From Diacronema lutheri (taxonomy: Eukaryota > Haptophyta > Pavlovophyceae > Pavlovales > Pavlovaceae): a stretch of 64,000 nt of DNA. The notes beneath the pieces were generated by a model. The model saw only the letters and a list, made by a program, of their open reading frames with translations. It had not been told where the DNA came from and made no database searches. The DNA lies in assembly GCA_019448385.1 (NCBI GenBank), contig JAGTXO010000024.1, positions 40,001 to 104,000 on the forward strand, given 5' to 3'. This document shows positions 37,990 to 47,900 of the stretch, piece by piece. Numbering within the stretch: the stretch's first letter is position 1; each line of letters starts with the position of its first letter. Position numbers and translations under genes: made by a program.

Positions 37990-39494
37990 ATGGCGCGCCC
38001 GACGCTCGTCGCGCTCGGCAGGGCCTTCGCGCTGCTCGCGAGCTGCCAGGCGTTCCATGTGGCACACTCGCCGGCGCGCCCGATCGTGGCGCGCCGCGTT
38101 GCCGTCCGTCCGACGGTCCGCCGTGTCTCGGTCGCGCGCATGGACGGCGCCTCGGCGTTTGCGCGGAAGCATGGCGCCGCGTCGTTTGACATGGACGCCC
38201 TTGTCTCGGCGCAGGCGAACGCCGACCCGACCGCGCGGCGGACCAAGATCGTCGCGACCCTCGGCCCCGCGTCTTTTGACGAGCCCATGATTCGCAAGCT
38301 CATCGCCGCGGGCGTCAACGTCTTCCGGCTCAACTCGTCGCACCGGCAGGGAGGCCAGTTTGAGGCGCTCGTGCCGATGATCCGCAAGGCGGCCGCCGAG
38401 ATGAACAAGCCGGTGGAGCTGCTCGGCGACCTGCAGGGCCCCAAGTTTCGCTGCGCGAACGTAAAAGCCGAGCCGATGCCGCTCGCTGCTGGCTCGACCG
38501 TCACGCTCGCGCTCGCGTCGTCCGATGGCGAGCTTTGCGACGCCGGTCGTATCGTCCTCACGCGCACCAAGGAGCAGAACGCGATGATCGGCGGCCTCAC
38601 GGTTGGGATGGTGGTCAAGCTGGACGACGGCGCGATGCGGCTGCGCGTGACCAAGCGCCTTTCGCCCGACGCGCTCGAATGCCTCGTCGAGGTTGGCGGC
38701 GGCCTCAAGTCGCGCAAGGGCATCAACGTGCCCGACCTGCAGATCGACTGCTCGGCGCTCACCGCGAAGGACATCGACGTGAGGCGCGGCACGCGGCGCG
38801 CAGGCGCGTGATCTGGCGCGCCGCGCCCACGTGCCGCCTCCTTCTCCCCACCCGCTCTCTTCCCGCCCCGCTCTGGGCACCAGTCGCTCGCGCGCGCTCG
38901 CGCTCCGCGAGGCGCTGTCCCCACCGCCACCCGCGCGCCGCTCGCGCGGACTCCGCCGCCGCACGCCCGCAGGACGCGACGTACTTGCTTACGCAGAAGC
39001 TCGACTACATCGCGCTCTCCTTCGTGCAGAAGGGCTCGGACATCACCGAGCTCACCGACTTGATGGACGCGCAGGGCGTGCCAAGGGGCGAGCGGCCGAG
39101 AATTATCCCCAAAATCGAAAAGCCCGCGGCGCTGCGCAACATAGACGAGATCCTCGACCTCGCCGACGGCCTCATGGTCGCGCGCGGCGACCTGGGCGTC
39201 GAGCTCGGGCTCGAGCGTGTGCCCTTCTTCCAGAAGGTGCTCATCTCCAAGGCGAACAAGGCGGGCAAGTTTGTCATCACCGCGACGCAGATGCTCGAGT
39301 CAATGATCGGCGCCGAGGTGCCGACGCGCGCCGAGGTGAGTGACGTGGCCAATGCCGTGTTTGACGGGACCGACGCCGTGATGCTCTCGGGCGAGTCGGC
39401 CGTCGGCGTCAACCCGCCCGAGGCGGTGATGATGATGGGCCGCACGATCGTCGAGGCCGAGATGCACGCGGGCATGGTCAGCCCGAGCCTCTAG
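37990..39494 (+). CDS. PYK: Plastid-targeted pyruvate kinase lacking the C-terminal domain
   Basis: 436 residues in two exons (37990-38778 and 38973-39494; GTGAGG donor). Residues 1-21 form a signal peptide ending SCQA, then [20 protein letters not shown], a bipartite leader for a complex plastid. Catalytic parts are present: [21 protein letters not shown] (usually NFSHG), DLQGPKFR, the B-domain, [40 protein letters not shown] and [15 protein letters not shown]. The protein stops at [13 protein letters not shown], right after the catalytic barrel, so the roughly 100-residue C-domain that carries allosteric control in most pyruvate kinases is missing. It makes pyruvate and ATP from PEP, here probably for plastid fatty acid and amino acid synthesis. 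Confidence 0.92.
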
Positions 39495-39674
39495 CCGCGG
39501 GCGCGGGGAGCAGCGCACGCCCGCCCGCTCGGGTGGTGCGCGAGCCTGCCTGCGGGCTCCGAGCCTCCTCATGCGGTGGGAGAGTCCCTGGCTGAGGAGT
39601 GGTCCTGAGTCCTCACCAGTCCTGACTCCTCATCACTCATCAGCCTCACTCCTGGCAGACATCGCGAACGCCCT

Positions 39675-39686
39675 TTTTAAAATTGC
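39675..39686 (+). promoter_or_regulatory. TTTTAAAATTGC element 18 bp before a start codon
   Basis: Same 12-mer as at 17675-17686. It stands in the otherwise GC-rich spacer before the gene at 39704, at a distance that suggests a TATA-like or initiator-near element with a very short 5' UTR. Confidence 0.4.
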
Positions 39687-39703
39687 GGTGAGGACACGGG
39701 GCA

Positions 39704-40576
39704 ATGCACGCCGTGCTCATCTTGGCGGCGGCGGCCTTCGGCGGGCCGCCGCGCGCGTCTGTGCCGCGAACATGGCCGATGGCCGCCTCGGCGCTGCAGC
39801 GCATTTCTACGCCCCGTCGCACGGCGTATGCGCACGTCATCATGGCCGACGATGCAGCAGCTGCGCCGGCGGAGAAGCGAGGATGGGTCTCGCGGCTCAA
39901 AGCAAAGCTGCCGTGGAAAAGGGGGGCTCGTCGGAGCGAGGAGCGCGACGCGGCGCAAAGGGAATCGACGTTGGAATCGACTATGGCGTTCGCGCCCGAA
40001 GCGGGCGCTCGGTTTGGCCTTCCCGACCTCTCTTCGGACGACGCGGATGGCGGAGGGATCGCGCAGCAGGAGTGGAAGGAGGCCACGGCGGTGGCGGCAG
40101 ACCGGAGCATCGAGGAGGATGAGGAAGGGGAGAAGGAGAATGAAGTGGTGGAGGAGTTGGAGGATGCGGAGGATGCGGAGGAGGAGAACATGGACCCGAT
40201 CCTCGAGGACTCGGACGTCGAGCGCACCGTCTGGATCATCGACGTGACCAAGGAGGACGGCGAATGTGAGAGCCTGCAGGTGCTCTTTGACAAATCGGGC
40301 TCCGCCATCTGGGAGCTGAAGACCGGCGCGCCCATCCCGCGTACAGGCAAGTGGTCGCTGCGCTCGGATCGTCTCCTCTTCACTCGGCCCTTCTTCCTCG
40401 GCTTCATCGGCTACAAGGAGACGTACGTTGCCGACCCGACGGTCGACGCGACCGACGACCTCAAGCTGTGCACCAAGGGCATCGTGCGCGGCTGGGCCTA
40501 CTTTTCGCCCGCGCTCAAGATCGGCGACTTTGTGATGACGAGGAAGGCGACCAATGTGGGCGCGCAACAAGAATGA
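39704..40576 (+). CDS. Plastid-targeted protein of unknown function
   Basis: A single exon of 290 residues. The N-terminus MHAVLILAAAAFGGPPRASV looks like a short signal peptide with the Ala-Phe junction. A Ser/Arg-rich stretch and an acidic, Glu-rich linker follow (about residues 145-165). The C-terminal 120 residues look like one beta-rich domain: RTVWIIDVTKEDGECESLQV, WELKTGAPIPRTGKWSLRSD, RPFFLGFIGYKETYVADP and KGIVRGWAYFSPALKIGDFV. I do not recognise the family; similar tryptophan-rich strands occur in small plastid lumen or thylakoid proteins. It ends 42 bp before the candidate left end of the mobile element. Confidence 0.7.
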   Translation: MHAVLILAAAAFGGPPRASVPRTWPMAASALQRISTPRRTAYAHVIMADDAAAAPAEKRGWVSRLKAKLPWKRGARRSEERDAAQRESTLESTMAFAPEAGARFGLPDLSSDDADGGGIAQQEWKEATAVAADRSIEEDEEGEKENEVVEELEDAEDAEEENMDPILEDSDVERTVWIIDVTKEDGECESLQVLFDKSGSAIWELKTGAPIPRTGKWSLRSDRLLFTRPFFLGFIGYKETYVADPTVDATDDLKLCTKGIVRGWAYFSPALKIGDFVMTRKATNVGAQQE

Positions 40577-40617
40577 GCCGGCCGGCACTGGCGCTTGCGC
40601 AGGTCAGCAAGCGGGGT

Positions 40618-40662
40618 CACCAAACGATCCCCTATATAGGGCGCGGTCCGGGTCGTACAATC
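40618..40662. repeat. Candidate left terminal inverted repeat
   Basis: CACCAA (40618-40623), TATATAGGGC (40633-40642) and TCCGGGTC (about 40646-40653) recur in the same order and nearly the same spacing, inverted, at 52386-52343. The match is imperfect, roughly two thirds of positions. Confidence 0.45.
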
Positions 40663-40984
40663 AAGGGTTGAAAGCCAGCCAATGAGCGCTCGAGGGGTCG
40701 GAGCGAGGCTTAGGACGAGCCTAGGACCGAGACCCCCCTCCTGACCGGCCGATTTTTGAGTAGAATTCGGGGTCGAGCGGGCGCGGCGGACGGAGGGCCC
40801 GAGCCGGGCCGACGGAGGGTCCGACCCCGGAATGCGGGCGACCGGAAGGGCTTGGGTGATTGACGCCCAGTAGAATAGAATGGCGGATTCCGGGGGGGAT
40901 CGCAACTGGCATCGCGCAAGCTGAGGCCCTCTGACTGACCGGACCGCGCCGAGTGCGCGTGCACCCCGTGGAGGGCGCGGCCAG

Positions 40985-42460
40985 TCGGACACTCTTCGCG
41001 ACTGAGCTAGCCGCGGCACACCGTGCGCTGCGCCGGCGCGCTACTTGCCGTTGGCCGAGCTGCGGGTGTTGCGCACCGCCGTGTTGCGCAGCCAGCGCCT
41101 CGATGCGCCGGTGGCCAAGACCTTGGCGCGCTTGGACTAAGCGACCTCGGCCTGCACAGACTCGAACGCGCGCGTGAACTCGAGGCGTTGCAGGTGGCGA
41201 GCACGTGAGTTCGCGTAGGAGGTCTTGTACTCGGTGGCCTGGCTGTCGACCGACGAGAGCTTGGGCGAGTTCGGCGGCACGTTGGCGCACTCGGGCTCGG
41301 TGCGCGGCTCTGCCGGCGCCGGCGCGGGCGCGGGCGCGGGCGCGACGCTTCGGACTCGCTGCCCGGCTCTGCCTGTGCGGGCGCGGTGCACTCGGACTCG
41401 ATGCCCGGCTCTGCCTTCGTGGGCGCGGTCGCGGGCACGGGCGCGCCCTCGACCTCGTCGCGGTTGAAGACATCGATCTCGACGCACACGCCGTGGTCCT
41501 TGTAGTCGGCGGCCTCGCTGTCGTTTGCGTAAGCCTCGGGCGAACTCGCAACGAGCGACGACATCTCGGCGTGGAGCCAGCACATCTCATGCTGCACCGC
41601 GTGATCAGGTTCTTGAGCGCTCCGTTGAAACAGTCACTCTCACGGAGGCGCTCGCTGCACCACACCAGATAGCCATCGAGCTTGTGAGCGTGCTCGTGCG
41701 CCCGTGCGAGGTCCTTGAAGAGCGCGTCGGCGCGCGCGCACATGCCGTCGCATGATTTGGCCGGTGTCATGCTGTGCTTCCAAGGCCTGGTGCTCGGCGT
41801 TGAGCGTGTCGTGATCCACGCGAACGAGCTGCAACCAGCTGCAGCAGCCGCGCGACGCCGCCGTCGCCGACGATGCGCTGGAGCATGTGGCCCATGAGGT
41901 GCGCCCGGCACGTGGCGAGCGCGACATTCTTGCGCAGCAGCGCGAGGATCCGGGCGCCGCGGACGAGCCGGCCCACGCACTTGAGCGCGTAGATTCGGCC
42001 GCACATGCACGCGCCGACGACCGAGTCGGCGGGCCCGCCGTCGAGCCAAAAGTTGGCCTCGGCCGCATCGCGGCGGCGGGCGACGCGCCGAAGGATGCGC
42101 ACGCGGTAGTGCCGGGCGACGAGCAGGTCGTCGCCGAAGATCTCGTCGGGCAGCAGCTCGGAGACGTTCTAGGGGTGCATGTTGTGCGAGCGTGCCCCGA
42201 GACCTCGGGCGTGCCGTCCGTCCGGAGAGAAGCGTGTCGAACCGAGTTACGGACGATGCAGCGCGCGAATGCACCTGCAGCGCGCAGTGTGGTCTCGCGT
42301 GCCACGACGCCGCCTGCGCGCACTGCGGAGGCGGCAAGCGCGACGATGGGCGGCGCGGACGGGGCGCTGAGCGGCATCGTCACGTACGCGCCCTCGCCCG
42401 CCGAGCTCGACGCCGCGGCGCTGACGATGCGCGCGGCGTACCACACCGACCGCCTCTGAG
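40985..42460 (-). pseudogene. Degraded gene of unknown family inside the candidate element
   Basis: Protein-like segments on the minus strand are spread over more than one frame: SELLPDEIFGDDLLVARHYR, EANFWLDGGPADSVVGACMC, ILALLRKNVALATCRAHLMG, LVRVDHDTLNAEHQALEAQH, ADALFKDLARAHEHAHKLDG, YLVWCSERLRESDCFNGALK and ADYKDHGVCVEIDVFNRDEV. They suggest an N-terminal globular domain, a coiled-coil middle and a low-complexity Ala-Glu-Pro tail, in that order. I do not recognise the family and the gene looks broken. Unrecognised introns are a weaker alternative. Confidence 0.4.
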
Positions 42461-42760
42461 ACGAGACGACGCTCGGCGGGGCTCGGGCGGGACCGGTCCG
42501 TTGGCGCGCAGAGGCCGGCTGAGAAATGGCGCGAAGCCAACGGCCGTCCGCGCACGTTCAAACGGTCGCGACCGGCAACGGCGGCGACGGCAACGGCGAG
42601 CGGCAACGGCGGCGAGCGCGGCGAGTACGGTCACGCGCAGCCGCCGTTGGGTCGCCCCGCGTCCGGGCGAAGGGGTTGGGCGCGCATACTCGCCATCGCT
42701 CCTTCGCGTCCCGAACGTTGCAGCGGGGCGCTTCCGTTTTAACTTTTCATGGAACAAAAC

Positions 42761-42768
42761 TATAAAAG
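42761..42768 (+). promoter_or_regulatory. TATA box (TATAAAAG) of the giant nuclease gene
   Basis: A perfect TATAAAAG stands in a local AT-rich patch (42737-42768), 64 bp before the ATG at 42833. TATA boxes are otherwise rare in this window. Confidence 0.55.
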
Positions 42769-42832
42769 CGTCCAGTGTGAACGCCGGACTCGGACCCCGT
42801 CTGGGCTCTGTGGACACGTCCATTCCCAACGC

Positions 42833-44896
42833 ATGGTGTACCCTCCCCCGCGCGAGGGGGCCGCACCCATCGGCGGCCAGGCGGCGGGGGCGGCAGGCGC
42901 GACGACCGTCGGAGCGGCGACCGCGGACGCACCGCCACGCGCGCGTGGCAACGCGCCCGCGCAGCCACCGCCGGGCGGAGGTGGCCGCGTCGACGGCGGC
43001 GTTGGCCGCAACCGCGGCCGTGGCGGTGGCCGCAACCGCGGCCGTGGCGGTGGCCGCGGCGGTGGTGGGCCACCCGGCCGCGGCGGTCGTGCCAGTGGCG
43101 CCGACCGCGATGGCGGCGGTCGCGGGGCCGGCGAGAATGACGTCGTCGCCGCCGACGACGCTGACGGAGGCGAGTCGGCGACTGTGCCGGAGGACTACGC
43201 GTTGAGCGGCCTCCAGGCGGCGCTGGAGCTGTTGGCGGCGTGCGCGCCCGTGGTCGAGCGCCTGCTCGAATTGCTGCGCAATGCCGGCGCGCCGGGCAGC
43301 TGCGAGCTCGACGCGGCGCGCCCAATCCGAGAGCGTCTGCGCTTCGAGCTGCTGCGCGGCCTGATGCTGCGCGCGTCGCGGCCGCCAGGCGAGCGCGCGC
43401 AGCCGTGCGACAGGCTGCTGCGTCTCGCGCTGCGTCTCGCGCTGCAGGGCCCGGGCGGCGGGCGTAGCTCGCGCGCCCGGCGGACGGACGCGCCGAGGGA
43501 CGCGAGCCGCAATGTCGAGTGGCTCTTGGCCGAGATCGACCGCGCCTTTGCCCTGGCGCCGGTCTTCGCCGGCGCGCCCGCCGCCGCCGCCGCGTGGCCG
43601 CTGGCGCGCGCGGCGTCGCGCCCGCTGCCGCGCGTCCGCGCCGACAAAGGCAGCATCGAGGCGCAGCTTGCCGCCGCGCCGCCGTGGCTCGCGCAGCACG
43701 CGCTCGCCGTCGCCGTCGACCCCCTCCCCGCGCGCGCGCGCGCGGACGCAGCCACGCTCGTCGGCGAGCCGGGCGCCGCCGGCGCTGGCGGCACGCTGCG
43801 CCTCGCGACGGCCGGCGCGGGCAGCGTGGCGTACGTGCTGAGCGGCGCGATCGTCCAGCGCATCGTCGGCGCGTGCGCCGTGCTCGCACGCGGCGCGAAC
43901 GGCGTCTGGCGGCGGGTGGACGGCGGCGGCGCGTACGCCGTCAGCGCCGGCGAGGCGGTGGTCGAGGTAAACAAGCGCGCCGTGGCGCTGCTGTACGTGC
44001 GCGGCGAGCCGGTCGCGCCGGCGCGCGCGGCCACGGGCGGCCCTGTTGACGTTGTCGCCCCGCCGCTCCTGCGCACCGGCGCGGACGTGGTCGACGCGCA
44101 CGGCGCGCACGTCGCGCGGTGGGGCGTCAACACGGCGCCGCCGCTGGTCGTGGTGCTCGACGCGCTGCGCGACGGAGACGCGTCGGGCGCCACGACGTGC
44201 GACGCGCTCGTGCGCGCCGAGCTCGCCGCGCTCGTCGCCGCCGGCGAGCGCGCCGAGGGCGCGTGGGTCGTCCGCGACGGCGATGCGCTGTGCGCCGAGG
44301 CCGGCGCGGCGGCAGGCGCCGCCAACGGCGGCACCGGACCGCCGAGTCGCGATGGGCAGGGCGCGCACCCGCTCGGACCGAAGCTCGCCATCGCGCTGCG
44401 CGGCGGTGACGACCGCCAGGTCGCAGCGCTGCTCGTCGCGCTGCCGCCGCGACCGCCCGGCGGCGCCGCCGCGAGACCGCTGCTCGTCGTGCAGCGCGGC
44501 ACGGCCGGGCGCTCGCGCGGCACGGAGGCCTACGAGCAGGCGCGCGAGCAGCTCGGCCTTGGCTGGGCGCAGCCGCTCGTCGCGCACGTGGCCGACGAGC
44601 GCATGAGCGCACAGGCCTTTGCGCTCGTCGTCACGCTGCTCGCGCGCGCGGTCAGGTACGATGGCCTCGGCGACGAGTTGGCGCGGTGCGCCGACGCGGC
44701 CGGCGTGGCCGACTGTGCAAGCCGGCGCATTGCCAGCCCGTCCGACGCGCGCGTCGGCGGCGGCGTGGTGCGCGCGGCGGCGGCCCTGGCCGCATGGCGC
44801 TGGCGGCACGACGTGCCGCTCGCGGCGCACGCGAGCGCGCGCGCGGCCGCGGCGACGATGCATTCGGGCGCGGGCGCGCGCGGCGGCGCGGGCGGA

Positions 44897-44927
<31 letters not shown>

Positions 44928-47900
44928 TCGGCGTGGCGGGCGTGGGCACGGGTGCGGACGGCGCGGCGGCGATGGCGGGCGAGGCAGTGAACGATGCGGC
45001 GGTGGCGGTGGCGGGTGCAGCCGGCACGGCAGGTGCGGGCGCATCGGGGCTGGCAACGCCAACGGGCTTGCCGCGCACGGCGTCGACGCATGATGCGGCG
45101 GCCGCGCCCGCGGCGAGCGCACCGGCGGGCGCGCCGGCGGGCGCGCCAGCGGACGCGCTGCCGGGCCACACCGTGTTCGTCGACGCGCACCCCAGCGACA
45201 CGCACCCCCTCGTGGTGAACGGCAAGGATCGCGCGGCGATGGAGGACCTGTGCTCGCGCCTCGCCTCGCCCGTCGTCGAAGTTATGCTTCCGATCGTGCG
45301 GGGCAACACGGACGAGCCTGCGCGCTTTAAGCACATCACGGGCTCCGACGTGCACAACATCATCACTGATCGCCGAGTCATATCCCGCAATATCACGGAG
45401 ATGAGCAAGCTCAACTTGCCGCTCGCCAAGGTGATGACGTGGTACATGGCGGCGGGCATTCGCAACCAGCGGAAGGCGTGCTGCGCGCTCGCCGCCGAGC
45501 TCGAGCGGCGGCTCGTTGGCGGCGCGCGCGTCACGATCGTCGAGGATTGCGTGCGGTATGCGCCGCGCGACGACGAAGAGCTGGGCGGCTTCGTCGCCGG
45601 ATCCATGGACGCGCTCCTGTTCGTCGAGACGCCGCGCGGCGCGGCGCTGTCCGAGCCGGTGGAGGTCAAGAACGTGTCCTTCTGCGGCACGGCGGAGGAG
45701 GCGATGCGCACTGCAACTGCGCGTGAAGCCCGAGTGGAACTCGCAGCTGCAGTTCTACATCTTCCTCCACAAGGCGGCTGGCGGCCGGCTGCTCGTGTAC
45801 GTCACGCCCGACGAGCCCAAGGGCAGCCCCGACTTTTCGCCGCTGTGCGTCATGTTCTACGTGCCCGCCACGCCGGGGTGGCGCGAGTTGGCCGCGCCGA
45901 AGCTCATGCAGAGCCAGCGCGTGATCGAGGAGGCGCGCGCGCGCGCGGAGGCGGAGGGCGTGCCGCCGCACCTCGCCTACACGCTCCATCCGGCGTACGA
46001 CGGCAAGGCGTTGGGCAACGGCAAGCGCGTGCCCGAGCTCGTCGGCGTGCGCGGCGCGCCGGAGGCGCCCGCGCTCGCAGCGCTCGTGCCGGCGCTCGCG
46101 TTCGTGCAGGACTGGTGGTGCGCCGTGCGTGACGCCGAGCGTGCCGTCGGCGGCGAGGCGCCGCTGGAGGCCCGAGCGGTCGAAGTGGTGCGCGAGCTGG
46201 CGCGCATGAACGATGCGATCACGTCGGGCAGTGCGGCGCCGAGCGTCGAGCCGCTCGCCCGTGCGGTCGAGCGCGCGAGCGGCCAACAGCCCAACGCGCA
46301 GCGCACGACGCCCGTCGAGCGCGCGCTGCGTGCGCTGCTCGACGCGCTGCACGCGTGCGGCGCGGGCGCCGCGCTCGAGCGCATGCTGCTGGGCGGCGGC
46401 GGCGGCGGCGGCGGCGGAGACGGCGGCGGCGGCGGCGGCGGAGGCGGTCAGTCGCCGCCGAGCGCGGACGGCGCGCAGCTCGTCGGCGCGGCCACCTGGC
46501 CACTCGTCGAGCTGCACGGCGGCGTGGGCGCGCTGAGCGGCAAGCACGCCGTGAGCGCCGCCGTGTCGCGCCAGCTCACGGCGCTGGGGCTGCGCGGCCC
46601 GCCGCCGTTCGTCGTCGTGCACGCCGCACACGCGAGCACGCCGCTGCGCGACTTGCCCGAGCGGCTCGAGCTGAGCGTGGTGGCGGCGAACGGCGCGAAC
46701 GCGACCGGCGTCGCGTACGTACGGTGCGCGGCCGTGCTGCGCGACCCAAACCCCGAGCAGGCGCGGCTCGTCGGCTGCGCCGCCGTCGCATCCCGCGCGC
46801 GCGCCTGGGCGCGGATCGCCGGCGAGAACGTGCGCGTGTGCACCGAGCAGGCTGTGCGTGCGGGCGAGCCGCTGCTCGTCGTGTACGCGGCGCATCGGCG
46901 CGGCGCGCGCGCTGGCGGCCAGCCGAGCGCGCGTGCCGAGCCAACGGGCGCGTCGGCGGCCGGCGCGCCGCCGGCGGAGCCGGCCGGCGAGCGGCCGCGT
47001 CTCCCCGGCGCGCCGCACGTGCAGCCCCGCCCCGCGCCGAGCGATGAGGCGGCGTACGGAGCGCACGCGGCCGACGTGGCGTGCGTGCTGGCAGCGGTAG
47101 GCGCGCGCCGCGAACGCGGCGGGGCGCCTCCGTACGCGCTCTACGGCACGAGCCTGTCGGCATACGAGGTGGGCGCGCTGCAGGGCGCGTTGACCGAGGT
47201 GCCGCGGAAGATCGTCGGGCTCGAGCTGCGCGCGATTGCCAAGGCCGCGGCCGAGCAGGGGCGCCCGTGGACGACGGCGCCTCTCGACGTCGCGCGCGAC
47301 GTGCTGGACGCCGCGTCGAGCGGCACGAGCAAGAAGCGCGCCGCCGTCGGCGCGCGCGTGCGGCGCGCGTGGGCCGACAAAGGCCTCGACAAGGAGGCGC
47401 GCGTCGCGCTGCTCGTCATGCGCCCCGAGCGCAAGATTGGCGCGGCGGTCGTGGCCGTTGTGCGCAGCACGCCAGAGGCGCGTGGGTGGGTGCAGCTCTT
47501 CAATCCGACGGGCAGGCCGGACGCCGCATTCGAGGTGGCCGACGTCGCGCAGGAACTCGTCGCGCTGCTCGCGAGCGCGCTCGGCGTGGACGCGTTGCCG
47601 CCCGTCGGCGGGCAGGCGCGCGACGAGCCGCGCGCGGCCGAGCCCGGCGGCGGCGGCGGCGGCTACCGCACCGAGCGCGCGGCGGACGCGCGCGCCGCGT
47701 GCCTCGTCGTCGTCTCCTGGCTCGCGCTCGTCGGAGGCGCGGATGCTGAGGCGGGCGCGGACGCCGGCGCGCGCGCCGGCGCCCGCGTCGTCGGGCGCGG
47801 CGAGACGAGCGAGCTCGCGCGCGCGGCGAGCACGCTCGCGCGCAGCCCGCTGCACACGGCTCGCCTCGCGACCTACCGCTGCGACGTGCACGCCCTCGTC

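Noticed and set aside
42380-45355. 991-codon open frame on the minus strand opposite the Fanzor gene
   Set aside because: Arg/Ala/His-rich with no motif. It mirrors the third-position GC of the plus-strand gene, which carries the PD-(D/E)XK and RuvC motifs.
46500-46900. SET-domain-like segment in the middle of the Fanzor gene (EQAVRAGEPLLVVYAA)
   Set aside because: Only one short stretch resembles the end of a SET domain; the substrate- and SAM-binding motifs are absent.
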